NCBI GenBank assembly: GCA_030248135.1
Contig: JASANC010004097.1
Location: 1-64,000 of the forward strand
Reading direction: 5' to 3'
Length of the DNA: 64,000 nt
DNA from: Theristus sp. LFF4_11
Taxonomy: Eukaryota; Nematoda; Chromadorea; Monhysterida; Xyalidae
The stretch's first letter is position 1; every line of letters starts with the position of its first letter. Below are positions 19,728 to 31,500 of this stretch, piece by piece. A program made the position numbers and the translations under genes. Under the pieces are notes generated by a model that was not told where the DNA came from, did no database searches, and saw nothing but the letters and a program-made list of their open reading frames with translations.

Positions 19728-21389
19728 AGAGATGTAAGGGTCAAAAAAAATTTTTTTTCAGGATCTCGAAAGGTGGAAATTGCACTGTCTGCCACTGCAA
19801 GCGTAACTTCGTTGGTTGCTCGTTGCTGTTTCGCCTCGTGTCGTCAGCATGATCACACCGGTTTGTTGTGGAACTTGTTTCCGGGCATTGATAAAACTAC
19901 AGACCCGCACCCGACCCGACCCGATAAAAATTGTGTGATAAAACTACAGACCCGATGTCGGGTCTGGTCTGGTCTAGACCAGAAAAGCATTGATAAAACT
20001 ACAGACCCACCCGATGTTTTTGAAAAAATGCTCAAAATTTGAAAAAAATTTAAAAAAATAAAATTGGCCTCAAATCGGTCCAAATAAACCTTATTGGCTG
20101 GAAACAGGTTGCAAATATAAAAAATGTTTTTGCTTGGCGGGAAATTCAAAGATTGAATCAAAACGTGTCTGGTCACGGTCAATTTGTTTGCTTCACGCGG
20201 CTGATGTTACAAGTTCCATATATGAGGGTGTGGCTCTGCGAGTAACAAAAAATACTCGGCAGTTCTGGGCTCTTATTGGCTGCTCATGTTATCGATTTCC
20301 CAACGTGCATGGGCGTCGAATATCGAATCAGGATTTCCTGGATTTCACGCGTTCATTATTGTTGCTGCATACGGCTGATGTTACACGTTTTGTATATGAC
20401 AGAGTGTGGCTATGCGAGCAACAACACGACAATGCTGTACTGTGCAGGGCTTTTGCTGTGCATTGGTGCATGTGGGTTGCGATTATCGCTTTTTGTGCAA
20501 AATGTCAAAAGGTTTAATGACAAAAAAACTTCACAACAATTGTGGACAACTAACCTCTATGGACTTTAAACTGTTGCTGCTCGCATAGCCACACTCTATC
20601 ATATACGAAACGTGTAACATCAGCCGCATGCAGGCTATGCAGCCAACAATAGTGATTATGTGAAATCCAAGAAATCCTGAGTCTACATTCGACGCTCATG
20701 CACATCGGGAAATCGATAACATGTGCAGTCAATAAGAGCCCAGAACTGCCGTGAATTGTTTGTTACTCGCAGAGCTACACCCTCATATATGGAACTTGTA
20801 ACATCAGCCGCGTGAAGCAAACAAAACTGAACGTGACCAAACACGTTTTGATTCAATATTTGAATTTCCCGCCAAGGAAAAACTTTTTTTCATATTTGCA
20901 ACCTGTTTCCAGCCAATTACGTTAATTTTGGCCGATTTTGGGCCAATTTTATTTTTTTGAATTTTTTCAAATTTTGAGCACTTTTTCAAAAACATCGGGT
21001 CTGTAGTTTTATCAACGCTTTTCTGGTCCAGACCAGACCCGACATCGGGTCTGTAGTTTTATCACACAATTTTTATCGGGTCGGGTCGGGTGCGGGTCTG
21101 TAGTTTTATCAATGCCCCTTGTTTCCATGTTATTTGAGGTGAATTGAGAGGCAAAACACGAGACGTGATGTCGTCGGTGGGAAAATGGGGTCGCCGAAAC
21201 CAAGTCTGAAATTTTTACCCTCCTCCCATATGAGTGGGGGTCATATGGTAAGTCGGTGGCTCCTCAGATGGTGATATTCGGACTCCCTGAAAAATTCTGA
21301 ACAACTTTCATTTTTAAAAAAAAAATTTAAAAAAAAAATTTTTTTTTGAAAAGAAAAAAAATAGAAATTTTTTTTTCTTGACATCTCTA
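19728..21389. mobile_element. Large foldback element with about 540-bp inverted arms
   Basis: The outer ends share TAGAGATGT (19728-19736) and its inverse ACATCTCTA (21381-21389), each beside A/T homopolymers. Inside, 19883-20425 and 20573-21118 are long inverted repeats separated by roughly 147 bases. Each arm starts with a minisatellite built on GATAAAACTACAGACCCG and CGACCCGACCCG, followed by unique sequence present in both arms with scattered differences, for example TGTGGCTATGCGAGCA. No transposase frame occurs. It is most like a foldback or hairpin-type DNA transposon. The arms differ by a few percent plus small indels, so they are not a recent assembly duplication. Confidence 0.8.
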
Positions 21390-21473
21390 GCCCCCGATTT
21401 GTATACATACTTAAAAGTGATTTTTTGATTTCTGATCAGTGGTTGCTTGCAATGAGTCGTTGTAGGTTCCTAA

Positions 21474-21555
21474 TCCTAAACCTAATCCTAATCCTAAGCC
21501 AAGCCTTTTTTATAAGGTGAAAATGATCAATTTAGTTTTTGCATTTTTTTCTTTC
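21474..21555. repeat. Inverted copy of the TTAGGA repeat with shared flank
   Basis: CCTAATCCTAAACCTAATCC followed by the inverse of the flank at 8800-8880 (AAGCCAAGCCTTTTT...GATCAATTTAG). This shows a dispersed repeat of at least 80 bases with a definite boundary. Confidence 0.65.
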
Positions 21556-21976
21556 CTGTGTTAAAGGGCAGGGGCCACCGCTACTGCACATGCACCTGTT
21601 TTAATAATGATGCATTACGCATCTCTAGGTGGCGGACAGCAAAAAACCAAAAACCATTGTGCAACATGCACACAACGCATTAAGACACAAATAAAAACGA
21701 GATGACTCAATTTAGCACAGCGCAGCCTTTCAGCAGGACTACATAAAATGTGTTCATAAAAATCACACACAACAACCATGTACCGATAATACCATAGTCG
21801 ACCAATATTCCGTGTGTATTCATGTTCTTCGTTGTAGGAACACTCACTGGACGACGACGACGAAATCCACCCTCACTCAACGGTCAACACAATACGATAA
21901 CGCCGGGAAAAAACACATCAACCTCGAAAACAGGTGAAAATCGACCGACGCAATCAAATCAACTACAACCGAACCA

Positions 21977-23634
21977 ATGTCGTCGCCAGAAAACGTCCCT
22001 GAGAACGCGCCGGAACACTGTCCGGGCACGCAGAGCGGCGACGCGGGCAAAGCCGGCCCTTGTCAGGGATGTCCGAATCAAACGATCTGTGCGTCTGGTG
22101 AGGCGCGCGAGACCGCACCCGATCCGGCTCTGGCCGAAATCGCTGAACGCATGCGATCGGTGAAACACAAGATCTTGGTGTTGTCGGGCAAAGGTGGCGT
22201 CGGCAAAAGCACCGTGAGCGCGACGCTTGCGAGGGCGCTCGCTGAGTCCGATGATACTCGTCAAGTTTGTCATTTTCTTACGTTTGAGTACAGTTATTGG
22301 TGGCGTAAGGCCAGTTTATTAGCTGTAATCTCTGATTTCAGATCGGCCTGTTGGACGTGGACATTTGCGGTCCATCGCAGCCGCGCCTGTTGGGCGTCGA
22401 GAAGCACCAGGTGCATCAGTCGATGTCAGGGTGGTCGCCGATTTTTGTCGACGAAAACCTGTGCGTCATGTCGATCGCGTTCCTGTTGAACAACCGCAAT
22501 GACGCGGTCGTTTGGCGAGGACCGCGCAAAAACGGTCGGCAGCTGCTGGGGTTTTGTTGAGGGGCTTCAAAGAATGTCGTTCTCTCGACGGGACGCTCGG
22601 CATTTAATTCACCTAGCCTGGTGTGGTCCTTCTAACTCTAACCTCTACCAGAAACCGCCGCGGTTTGGTATCTTCCGGTTTTTGAAACCGATAACGACGC
22701 TAGGAATCACCGAAAATAGTCAGCCGGTCAGGGAAGAGTGCAATTTGCGTCTCAAACTCACATCGAGCTATCTTCTTGTTTCTTTACAGGCATCATCAAG
22801 CAGTTTCTGAAAGACGTTGATTGGGGTGAACTGGATTATCTGCTGATCGACACACCTCCGGGCACATCAGACGAGCACATCAGCATTGTGCAGTTCTTGC
22901 TCAGCACTGGCACTGTTGATGGTGCACTGTTGGTCACCACACCGCAGGAGGTTTTGTTTGACTGATTGAAGTTGATTATTGAGGTGTATATTTGCACTTT
23001 CTATCATAAGCTCACGATTGTTGTTTTAAAACAGTAAATTACGAAATCATACACTTTGCAATGTATACTCTGTTATTTTGATCCGGAGACTCAATGTAGG
23101 TAGGTAGGTAGCAGAACAGTTTCATGCATGACGCGGGAATTCAAAAGTGTCAAGTGATCCGAGTCCCCTACATAGGGCCGAGTGACTTTGGCAATTTTGA
23201 ATTGCCACATAAAGATTGAAACCAGTTTCCTTTCACGCTCTGCAAACGCATTCAGTCGCAAAAACCTAAAAAATCGATAACAGCACAAGACACTCGTTGG
23301 CCAGGTTTCACTGTTGGACGTCCGCAAGGAGGCGTCGTTCTGCAAGAAGACGCGTCTGCCACTGTTGGGCGTCGTCGAGAACATGCGTGCGTTCGTGTGT
23401 CCGTGTTGTCAAACGGCGACCGACATTTTCCCGGCGACCACCGGCGGCGCCGAAGCGATGTGCGCCGAACTCGGCCTGCGTTTGCTCGGCGCGGTGCCGC
23501 TCGATCCGCGCATCGCGTTGTGCGCCGACGACGGCGTCAGCTTCCTGCAGCGACACGCCGACAGTCCGGCGGCGAAAGCGTATCATGAACTGGCCGCCGC
23601 CGTGATGCACGCTTGTGGCGATGAAAAGTTGTGA
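21977..23634 (+). CDS. NUBP1: NUBP1/Nbp35 cytosolic Fe-S cluster assembly P-loop ATPase, 4 exons
   Basis: Scaffold protein of the cytosolic iron-sulfur assembly machinery, acting with NUBP2. Exons 21977-22264, 22342-22534, 22790-22950 and 23305-23634 add to 972 bases, 323 aa, against 320 in humans. The N-terminus has the diagnostic C-x13-C-x2-C-x5-C cluster ligand pattern, beginning CPGTQSG and ending CPNQTIC. A deviant Walker [10 protein letters not shown], follows, then [32 protein letters not shown] and VTTPQE. The C-terminal bridging-cluster motif is present as C-P-C-C in AFVCPCCQT. All introns fit GT-AG and phases agree. Intron 3 contains a copy of an intron-dwelling repeat (23136-23285). 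Confidence 0.94.
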
Positions 23635-24136
23635 ATTAGCGATTGCTTGATTGTCGGCTTTTGTTGAACTGTGTCGAATTGTGCCGGTTGATTTTTTCCG
23701 GGTGATTTCGATTGTGATTGTTCTTACGACCGATTGAGTTTTCGCTCTCTCTCAGTCCAGTCCACTCGCAATTTTCAATTTGGTTACTGGTAGATTTCTG
23801 GATATCGTGCCATGCTAGATTGTATCAACAACAAAATGAATTTTTGTGTCGTTTTGAATTTCATGATTATTCTGTTATCACAGTTCTAAACTGTTGGTTA
23901 TTGTTAGTTCATCCAAATTTGCGCGATTCGCATGCATGAATACAAATAAAAATGGTAGGAAATATGCCGTTGAACTGGTTCACCTTTCCTCGGATGTTGT
24001 ATGGTCAACTTCAACAACCAAACATTTAGTTCTACATCATTTAGCGGCTCAAGCTTTGGTCATTACACTTTTCATGACTTCTGAACCGTTTTTATCAATT
24101 TTCCGGTTTGTTCTTTCGCCCGAGAGAGAAACTGAA
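23635..24136. other. Intergenic between NUBP1 and OXSM
   Basis: AT-rich with no exon signal. AATAAA at 23945-23950 is a possible NUBP1 polyadenylation signal. OXSM starts less than 200 bases downstream of it, so the OXSM promoter must be short. Confidence 0.4.
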
Positions 24137-25996
24137 ATGACTGCATCCGCGGCGGCGACAGGCACTCGCAAGCTAAAGGTGTGTTTTAAAATTGTCGATT
24201 ATTAGAAATTGGACACTTCATGCTGTGTTTCGTTCAACAGTATAAGCGACAAGCATTTGTGTCTGTAGTGGTGCGTCCTTGAACTGTTGTCATCAACGGC
24301 TTGCTGAGAATAGCGATACCGGATTTTTTGGTCCAAAAAATTGCTGATGTGCACTTCAGCGCGTTGTGGTGAGCGGTCTCGGTTTGGTCACCCCACTCGG
24401 CGTGGGCATTACTCACAACTGGCGTCGCATTCTTGACGGGCATTGCGCTGTGGACTTGCTGACCGACAAGATATACGCGAAATTCCCGTCTCGCCTCGCT
24501 GCGGTCGTGCCGGAAAATGAGGCCAATTCATCCACAACAGCAAGCAGTGGCGTTTTCGAGTGGTCACACTGGTTCTCGCCCGGCGAACGTCGCCAGATGT
24601 CACGTGCCGCTGCGTTCGCGTTGGCGGCCGCCACGGAGGCGTGGGCGGATGCTGGATTGGTGCGACCAACAGAGGAGGAGGACAGTGGACCAGCACAGCG
24701 ACACGAACGCATTGGCGTTGCATTCGGCAGTGGCATGGTCGACTTGATGGAGGCACACAACGCCGGACAGTTGGTCGATGCGGGACAGATACGTCGCCTC
24801 AGTCCGTACTTTGTGCCGCGTATGCTGACGAACATGCCAGCCGGCTATATCGCGATGCGCTTCGCGTTGACCGGGCCGAATCATGCCGTGTCCACGGCGT
24901 GCACAACGGGGGCACACGCCATTGGCGACGCGTACAACATGATACGATACGGCATGGCCGATGTGAGTCGCTGCGGACGGGGGCGGTGTTCGTTGGTGCA
25001 CGCTCACTGTTTAAAATCATCGGTCATCATCATCATCGTGAAACTGATTGGACGGTTTCATTGTTTGCGCAAGTTTACAGGTTGTCCTTATATGCTTATT
25101 GGTCCACAGAATTGTAAGCCGTCTAATCCTGCCGGAGTATCCGCACCTGTCCGTTCGGTTTCCGAAGTCGGTGTCGAAGTGGATTGAACAAAACAATGAA
25201 CTTTTCGCACGTGCCCCATCCCCGTTTGTCGCGTTCGCAGGCGATGCTGTGCGGCAGCGTGGACGCGTGCGTCTCCCCGATCGCGTTGGCCGGTTTCTCG
25301 CGTCTGCGCGCGCTCTCCACCGCGTTCCACTCAGCGCCCCACTCTGCTAGTCGTCCGTTCGACCGTCGCCGCGACGGCTTCGTGATGGGCGAGGGCGGCG
25401 CCGCGCTGATGCTCGAGTCGTGGCAGCATTTCCGTGAACGCACTGCGGTCGCCGCTGAGAGACGGTCGCCGTATGCGGAGGTCATCGGCTATGGGCTCTC
25501 GGGCGACGCGTATCACGCGACGGCACCTGATCCGTCAGGGAGCGGCGCATCACTGGCGATGAAACGCGCACTGGACGATGCTGGGTTGGGTGCGGGCGAA
25601 CTCGGCTATGTGAACGCACACGCGACGTCGACGCCGTTGGGTGATCACGCAGAAGTGAATGCAATCCGAACCCTGATTAAGTCGGACGCTGAGACGACGA
25701 ACGACGTTGCACTCGCGGTGTCGTCAAACAAGGGCAACATTGGCCATTTACAGGGTGGCGCTGGCGCGGTCGAGGCTGTGTTCACTGTGCTCGCGTTGCA
25801 TCACGCGCTCATCCCGCATACGCTCAACTTGCAAGAGCCAGATTTCGATACGAACGGTCTTGCGTTGATTGCTGACCGTCCGGAGCCGTGGATCGGGACG
25901 CAAACGCGACCTGTTCGAATCGCATTGTCGAACTCGTTCGGATTCGGCGGCACAAATGCGTCGCTTTGTTTTCGAGAATTTTCGGAGGAATTGTGA
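24137..25996 (+). CDS. OXSM: Mitochondrial 3-oxoacyl-ACP synthase (KAS), 3 exons
   Basis: Condensing enzyme of mitochondrial type II fatty acid synthesis, which extends acyl-ACP with malonyl-ACP and supplies octanoate for lipoate. Exons 24137-24178, 24360-24962 and 25241-25996 give 466 aa, close to the family's usual size. The Cys-His-His triad is visible: STACTTGAHAIG, NAHATSTPLGDHAE and SNKGNIGHLQGG. Also typical are VVSGLGLVTPLG at the start, FVMGEGGAALML, and the terminal NSFGFGGTN. Phases are all zero and splice sites are GT-AG. The N-terminal extension before the first beta strand is short, about 14 aa (TASAAATGTRKLK), so a mitochondrial targeting signal is plausible but weak. Ribosomal start choice at 24137 is the only ATG in frame before the first intron. 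Confidence 0.93.
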
Positions 25997-26193
25997 TTTC
26001 GTTGTGCTTCTTGGTGCTCAGTCGACAATTGCATAACAGAGATAAACATAATAAACATATGGTGCCCATGACGGTTCTCTTTGGTTGAGTACGCGCGTTG
26101 CTGTGTCAGTCAACATAATACAGGTTTTTATCTGTCATATAATGACAATACTGCTCTTATGAGTGCTTGGTTCAATGACCTTTTTGGTTGCAG

Positions 26194-27314
26194 ATACTGT
26201 GCTTGCACGGCTACCGCCAGAATGCGGACGTTTTTCGACAGAAAATCGGCTCCCTTCGGAAACTGCTGAAAAAGCACGCGGAGTTTGGTCAGCAAAATTG
26301 ATAATTCCAATCACAAAAATGTAGTGGAAGGAAACAAAATCTGCTGGATGTTCTGTGGTCTCAGCGTTCATCAGTGCGCCGCATTCGCCGAACCTGCCGG
26401 ACGACACGACGCAGGAGAACACGGACGATCCGCGCGGCTGGTGGTTTTCACGGGCGGAGCAACACTTCAAAGCAACCGATTACACGCAGCTTGAAACGGG
26501 CTTCAAAGAGAGCGTCCGCTTTGTGCTCGATGCGCTTTCACAAGTTGTGCTTACTCGATTGCTTTTCGTTGTTTCTCCGACTCGTTGTCAATCGAATTTA
26601 ATCGAAATCGGATGTCGTTTCTAGGATTCGTACGACGGCTTGTTGGGGTTCAGTCAAGGCGGCTCGCTAATCAACGGGCTACTTGCGATGCACGAACGGA
26701 AAGGTATCATCTTGTCTTATGGGTCTGTGACTCAGTGGGTGTCTGGGGGTGAGTCATCATTGTTGCGGCAATTCAAAATCGGTAAAGTGACACGAATCCC
26801 TGAGATTCGGCCAGGTTACATAAGGAGTTTTGAATTGTCGCATCCTGCCTGAACCTGAAACTAATTTCCTTCGACGTTTACAAACTGTAAAAGACAGTAT
26901 TTTGAAAACAGATTTAGAAATAATTGAAAAACAAAACAGTTTTTGTCGTTATGTTTGTCAACTTTCTCAGAAATCTCAGTGCCCGTAAAGTTTGCGATCG
27001 TGATCGCATCGTTCATGAGTCGGTCGACGGCACACGCGTTGCAGCGGACGACCACAGTGCACCTGCCAACATTGTTCATCTACGGGCACAACGATCAAAT
27101 CGTCACCAAAGGTACGTCTGTTTGGCCTTCAGTGAACACACAATCACTCAAACCACTTCCAATACTGTTTTTTTCAGAAATGACTGAAGAGCTTCTGCCA
27201 CTGTACTCAGACGCCACGGTGATCGTACATGACGGCGGCCATTTTGTCCCAACTTGTACAGGCCACAAGGAAACCGTGCTGGCATTCTTGCAACGATTTG
27301 TAGATTCAGAGTGA
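26194..27314 (+). CDS. OVCA2: OVCA2/FSH1-family serine hydrolase
   Basis: An alpha/beta hydrolase of the FSH family; OVCA2 relatives hydrolyse long-chain alkyl esters. Exons 26194-26287, 26365-26543, 26625-26703, 26980-27111 and 27178-27314 are phase-consistent. Motifs: [16 protein letters not shown] at the N-terminus, nucleophile Ser in [11 protein letters not shown], Asp in [10 protein letters not shown], and His in DGGHFVPT. The first coding exon is not certain. A candidate is ATGACG at 26068-26073 followed by a GT, which would join in phase to ILCLHGY and give a two-codon first exon like that of ARPC3. An in-frame ATG at 26158, without a splice, is the alternative. Intron 3 harbours a copy of the intronic repeat (26760-26900). 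Confidence 0.85.
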
Positions 27315-28595
27315 TTGTATTTACATTTTGTGTCTGTGATATTCGCAAGTGGTGATTAAAACTGAATTCAGAAAGCTCATTTGCTGTGGTTGTCCTGTTC
27401 GCATTTGAACCCCAACCAGTTTGCTCATTGCAGTTTGGACGATAATTTGATTTCAGTGTTCGCCTATGCACTTGTCACTATCATTCATTCTTCGTTTTTT
27501 CTCTCTCGTCCACTTCTGCTTTATCAGTTGACTTATATTTCCCACTGACACCAGGACCGTATATCAAATAAATAAGTCGCTTATTCAGAAGGTTTATGGT
27601 TGTTTTCACGCTATCGGTTACTGTTCGGCGTTTGTAAATGCAATTTACAATGCGCTTATTTCCATAATCAAGGTGTTTGACAAGCATAATGCGTTTTTCT
27701 CCTAAACATGCACGCACATAATCACAATTTTTACATCAGTTGACAAAATAAACAAACATCGGTTGACGATGCAGCGGTGGTGTTGCCTCTGCTTGCTGCA
27801 GTGCTGGCTGTACTGTTTGTGTTTTGTTGTCAACACATTCATTCAATTGTGCAGTTCACATGCATGTTGTAGTGTGCAGCTGTGTTCGATTGATTGCCTG
27901 CTTTGTGTACGCAAACTGATTTTTTTGGTTTCGTTTTTCATTTTTTAATGTTATGAATCAGATGTTAGTGACCAATATATGTACATATTTTTGCTGTGTG
28001 TTCTTGAGAGAGTCGCACGTTTATATCGATTTTGTTCGTCATGTGAGAGAGCAGTTCGTCATGGATTCACTTCTGGAGCCATGTATGAATGATATGCGCC
28101 GTTTAGCTTCAGCGTAAAGAAAGCTGACAGTTGCTTCGGTTGCATCCTTAGGCCACATTGGCTTGCAAGAGCCGACTGGGCTCAGCTTCACCGCTTCCTA
28201 TTCGTATCTCTGGGTTTGCTGTCTTTTCGTTTCGCAGCGCTTTGCGTTTTTTGAGAGTGCAGCTCTGGTTGTTTATGTCATGTGGCGGTGTTTTAATGAA
28301 AAATTCTACACACGAACAAACTTTCCATTGGTTTCCTTCCCAACTTTCAGGATATTTTTATTGGTTGCATTGCTGCTTGGTCACGCGAGCTGAGTAATCA
28401 CTGGAAAACCAGTTTCTGCGAAACACAAGGTCGCTTGATCGAAATTCAATAAAAAACAACGAAAAAAACTTATGTTTTCAGATAAGCCGTTTCATTCATT
28501 GGGTTATTCACGCACGATTTTCTACTAACTTTGCACCTGCTCACGTCTAGTCGCTGAACACACTCCACCAAACAATCAAAGAATAAAACAAAAAA
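27315..28595. other. Intergenic between OVCA2 and the GPAT gene
   Basis: T- and A-rich sequence with no supported exon, RNA gene or repeat that I can recognise. Confidence 0.4.
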
Positions 28596-31500
28596 ATGTA
28601 CTGGCTGATCTTGCCGGACGGCACGTGGCCGTGGCTGTGCAGCTACGTGCGTCTGCTGTGCGTCATCTACGTCGTTGCTGTGCTCACCACTCTGCTGTGT
28701 GTTCGTTGCGGCTTCGTACTCCGTGCGTACACTGCGCTGTTGCTGTTTCTGTTTGAACGTTGCATTCGATATCACGACGTTTGGGAGGAGGAGGAGGAAC
28801 ACAAGGTGTCGAAGCTGCAGTCGAGGGCACGTGTGAAGTCGGGTAAAGTGATCGATGTGAGTCACGATACAAGCATTTTTATTCCTTAAGTCCTTGTCTG
28901 AAGACAAAGTAGTGTGTCGAAACACAGTTATGTTGTACAGTCACGACTTACACGCACACACACATGCAATATCACAGCAGCGCGCGTATCTACAGTCGAA
29001 CTATAAATTATGGGCACTCAACTGATTGTTGGTGATCACATGATGCATGCTTTCTGTGCAGGACACAGACTTCGCTCCTCCACAGCAATAATGGCCGCTC
29101 AGAAAGCATGCATGCCCGTGATCACCAACCAATCAGCTGATTGCATATAATTCAGAGTTCGACTGCATGTCGGTGTGTTTGTGTGTTGTCGTGCAACGTT
29201 CGTCATCCAAGGACGCCACAAGCAACGACGTCATTGTTTGTGCCAGTGCGCGACCAGCAGCGTTGAAGTTGAGACACCCAAAATCACGTCTCTCTCTTTT
29301 CTCACTTTCAGTCCGACCTGACGCATCGCAGCGCGATCAAGGCGTTACGAGCGAAACTGCGCAATCGCACCAACTCCGGCAGTCTGCTCGCTGGCAACGG
29401 CAGTGCCGCCGCCTCACAACGGGCCCGTTCACTGTCGCGCACGTCTGATGACACCGCCGCAGTTAGCGTGTCGTCTCATTCCACAGACGGAGTGCAGCAG
29501 CCAGCAAAGCTCACCAACATCAACAACAACGATGATCGATTGTCGGTCGACTCGTATGGTGAGCGAACGCTGATCGACAAGGCCAATGGTGCGTCGCCGA
29601 ATGTCATTGCGAAATACGCGAGCTTCTCGTGGATTCGACTGGTCACTGAGGACACCTACGATTACATGACCGCTGCGGTCGAGGCGATCGTTCAGGTGAC
29701 TTCTGTTGTTCTGGTGTTCTTCTGTTTTTCGGACATCGATCTAGCACACTGATACAGTGCATAATGTTACTGTTGTGGTTTGTGGTTTATTGCGTGTTAT
29801 GATCGTACCTTCTGCGTTCCGTTCGCTTGTCACTCGACGAAATCCCTCCTAAAATGCGGCTCGATCCGTCGATCCATGTGTGATTGATCAACAACGATAA
29901 CGAACGAATGTTGTTGTTCATTGTCACCGCCGAGGCGTGCCATCATACGCCGTTGCTTGAGCTCTGCCGGAAGCTGCTGCATGTTTCACCCATTTCGTGT
30001 TTCACCCGGCGACCACTTGTGGTGTTTGGTGTAAATGCAAATCATTGATTGCATTACGATGGTAACTCACGATATAACCCCAACCAATCGGGCACTCAAA
30101 TCAACTGCACCCAATCGGCTTCTTGACACAGACCAGATGAATGTGCGTTTCTCTCAGGATGAACTGATGCAAGCGATGGACGCGCAGGAGCTGCCGTGCT
30201 GGAACCTGCTGCATCGCAACCGCCACTTCTACACGAACTATTCGCCGCGCATTCGCCTGTACGCGCTGATCAGCATCCTGTTCCGCTATGCGTTCCTGTT
30301 TCCGATACGATTCGCGTTGCTGCTGACGTCGTTGACGTTCGTCAGTGTTGGCATGTTTGTGGTGCCCCGGTGGCCTGAGGACGGAAAGGGGCGTCGCGGC
30401 ATCACAAGGAAACAAGTGGCGTATTACATGTCGACCGTTGGATTCAGACTGATGGGCAAGGCTTGCGGCTTGTATGTCAGATACCACGGCGAGCAACACC
30501 GTGTCAACAAGGTCAGATTCATTCGGTTAATCGATTGAGGGTGTGAGTGTAAAAAGCTACGTCAACTGCAGACTGCGGTGCTGACCTGACTGTCCGTTAT
30601 ATTGGCTTGGCAGCTTAAGGGGCATTCATGAAGCAGTATTTAGTGACCGCGTAGCTATGTTTTAACACAGCTGCACGTCACCAAATAGTGTTTCATGAAT
30701 GCGCCGTTAGCCCTTTGACGGTGTGTTGTGGACTGTGATGATTCTGTCGCGATATGGTCAACATTGCCGCAAATCTCCGTGACGTGTGTGCTCTCCTCCA
30801 CACAGCATTGCACGCTATTGGTGATGCTTGGCAGTCGACCATTGATTGGTCAAGCGCAACACGGCCAATTTGCGTGTGCTAGATTTTGAACAGCTGTCAG
30901 CATTGACTGTATTGCGTGTGCACAGGCTGGCATGTGCGTCGCGAACCACACGGCCCCGTTGGACGTGATGGTGCTCAGCTGTGAGCACGCGTATTGCCTC
31001 ACGGGTCAGAAGCACACCGGGGTGCTCGGCTACATGGAAGTGTCGTTTCAGAAGCTGCTGCCGCACTTGTGGTTCGTTGAGCGTTTTTGTCTGAACGGGT
31101 TTTTTTTCTTGCATTCGATTATCTCTTCCTTTGTATAATGATGGAATGCACAGGTTTGACCGTGCGAACCAGAAAGACCGTCAGTACGTGTTGCGTGCGA
31201 TGCGCAAGCATTTGGCGGACGTGGACAACCCGCCGCTGCTTATATTTCCCGAAGGGTTAGTTCTTGTGGTATTTTGGCAATGTACCCAAATGTGACTGAG
31301 CTGTAATTCTTGATGACTGTACATTTTGTCCATGCACCAGAGTTGTACTGGAGTTTTATTTTTTTAGGGGATGATGAAAAGTTTATAATGGCCAGTGAAT
31401 GTGATTGTGTGTGTGCATTTCAAGAGTGTGCGTCAACAACACAGCGGTGGTGCTGTTCAAAAAGGGCGCCTTTGAAGTGACAGACACTGTGTACCCAGTG

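Larger units (their letters stand above)
19483..21976. other. Intergenic region between divergent ARPC3 and NUBP1
   Basis: No coding exons. The core is occupied by the palindromic element at 19728-21389 and by the TTAGGA-type repeat at 21474-21555. The remaining sequence is AT-rich. A short 5' untranslated exon of NUBP1 may precede 21977, because acceptor-like GTTGTAG occurs at 21832-21838. Confidence 0.45.
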
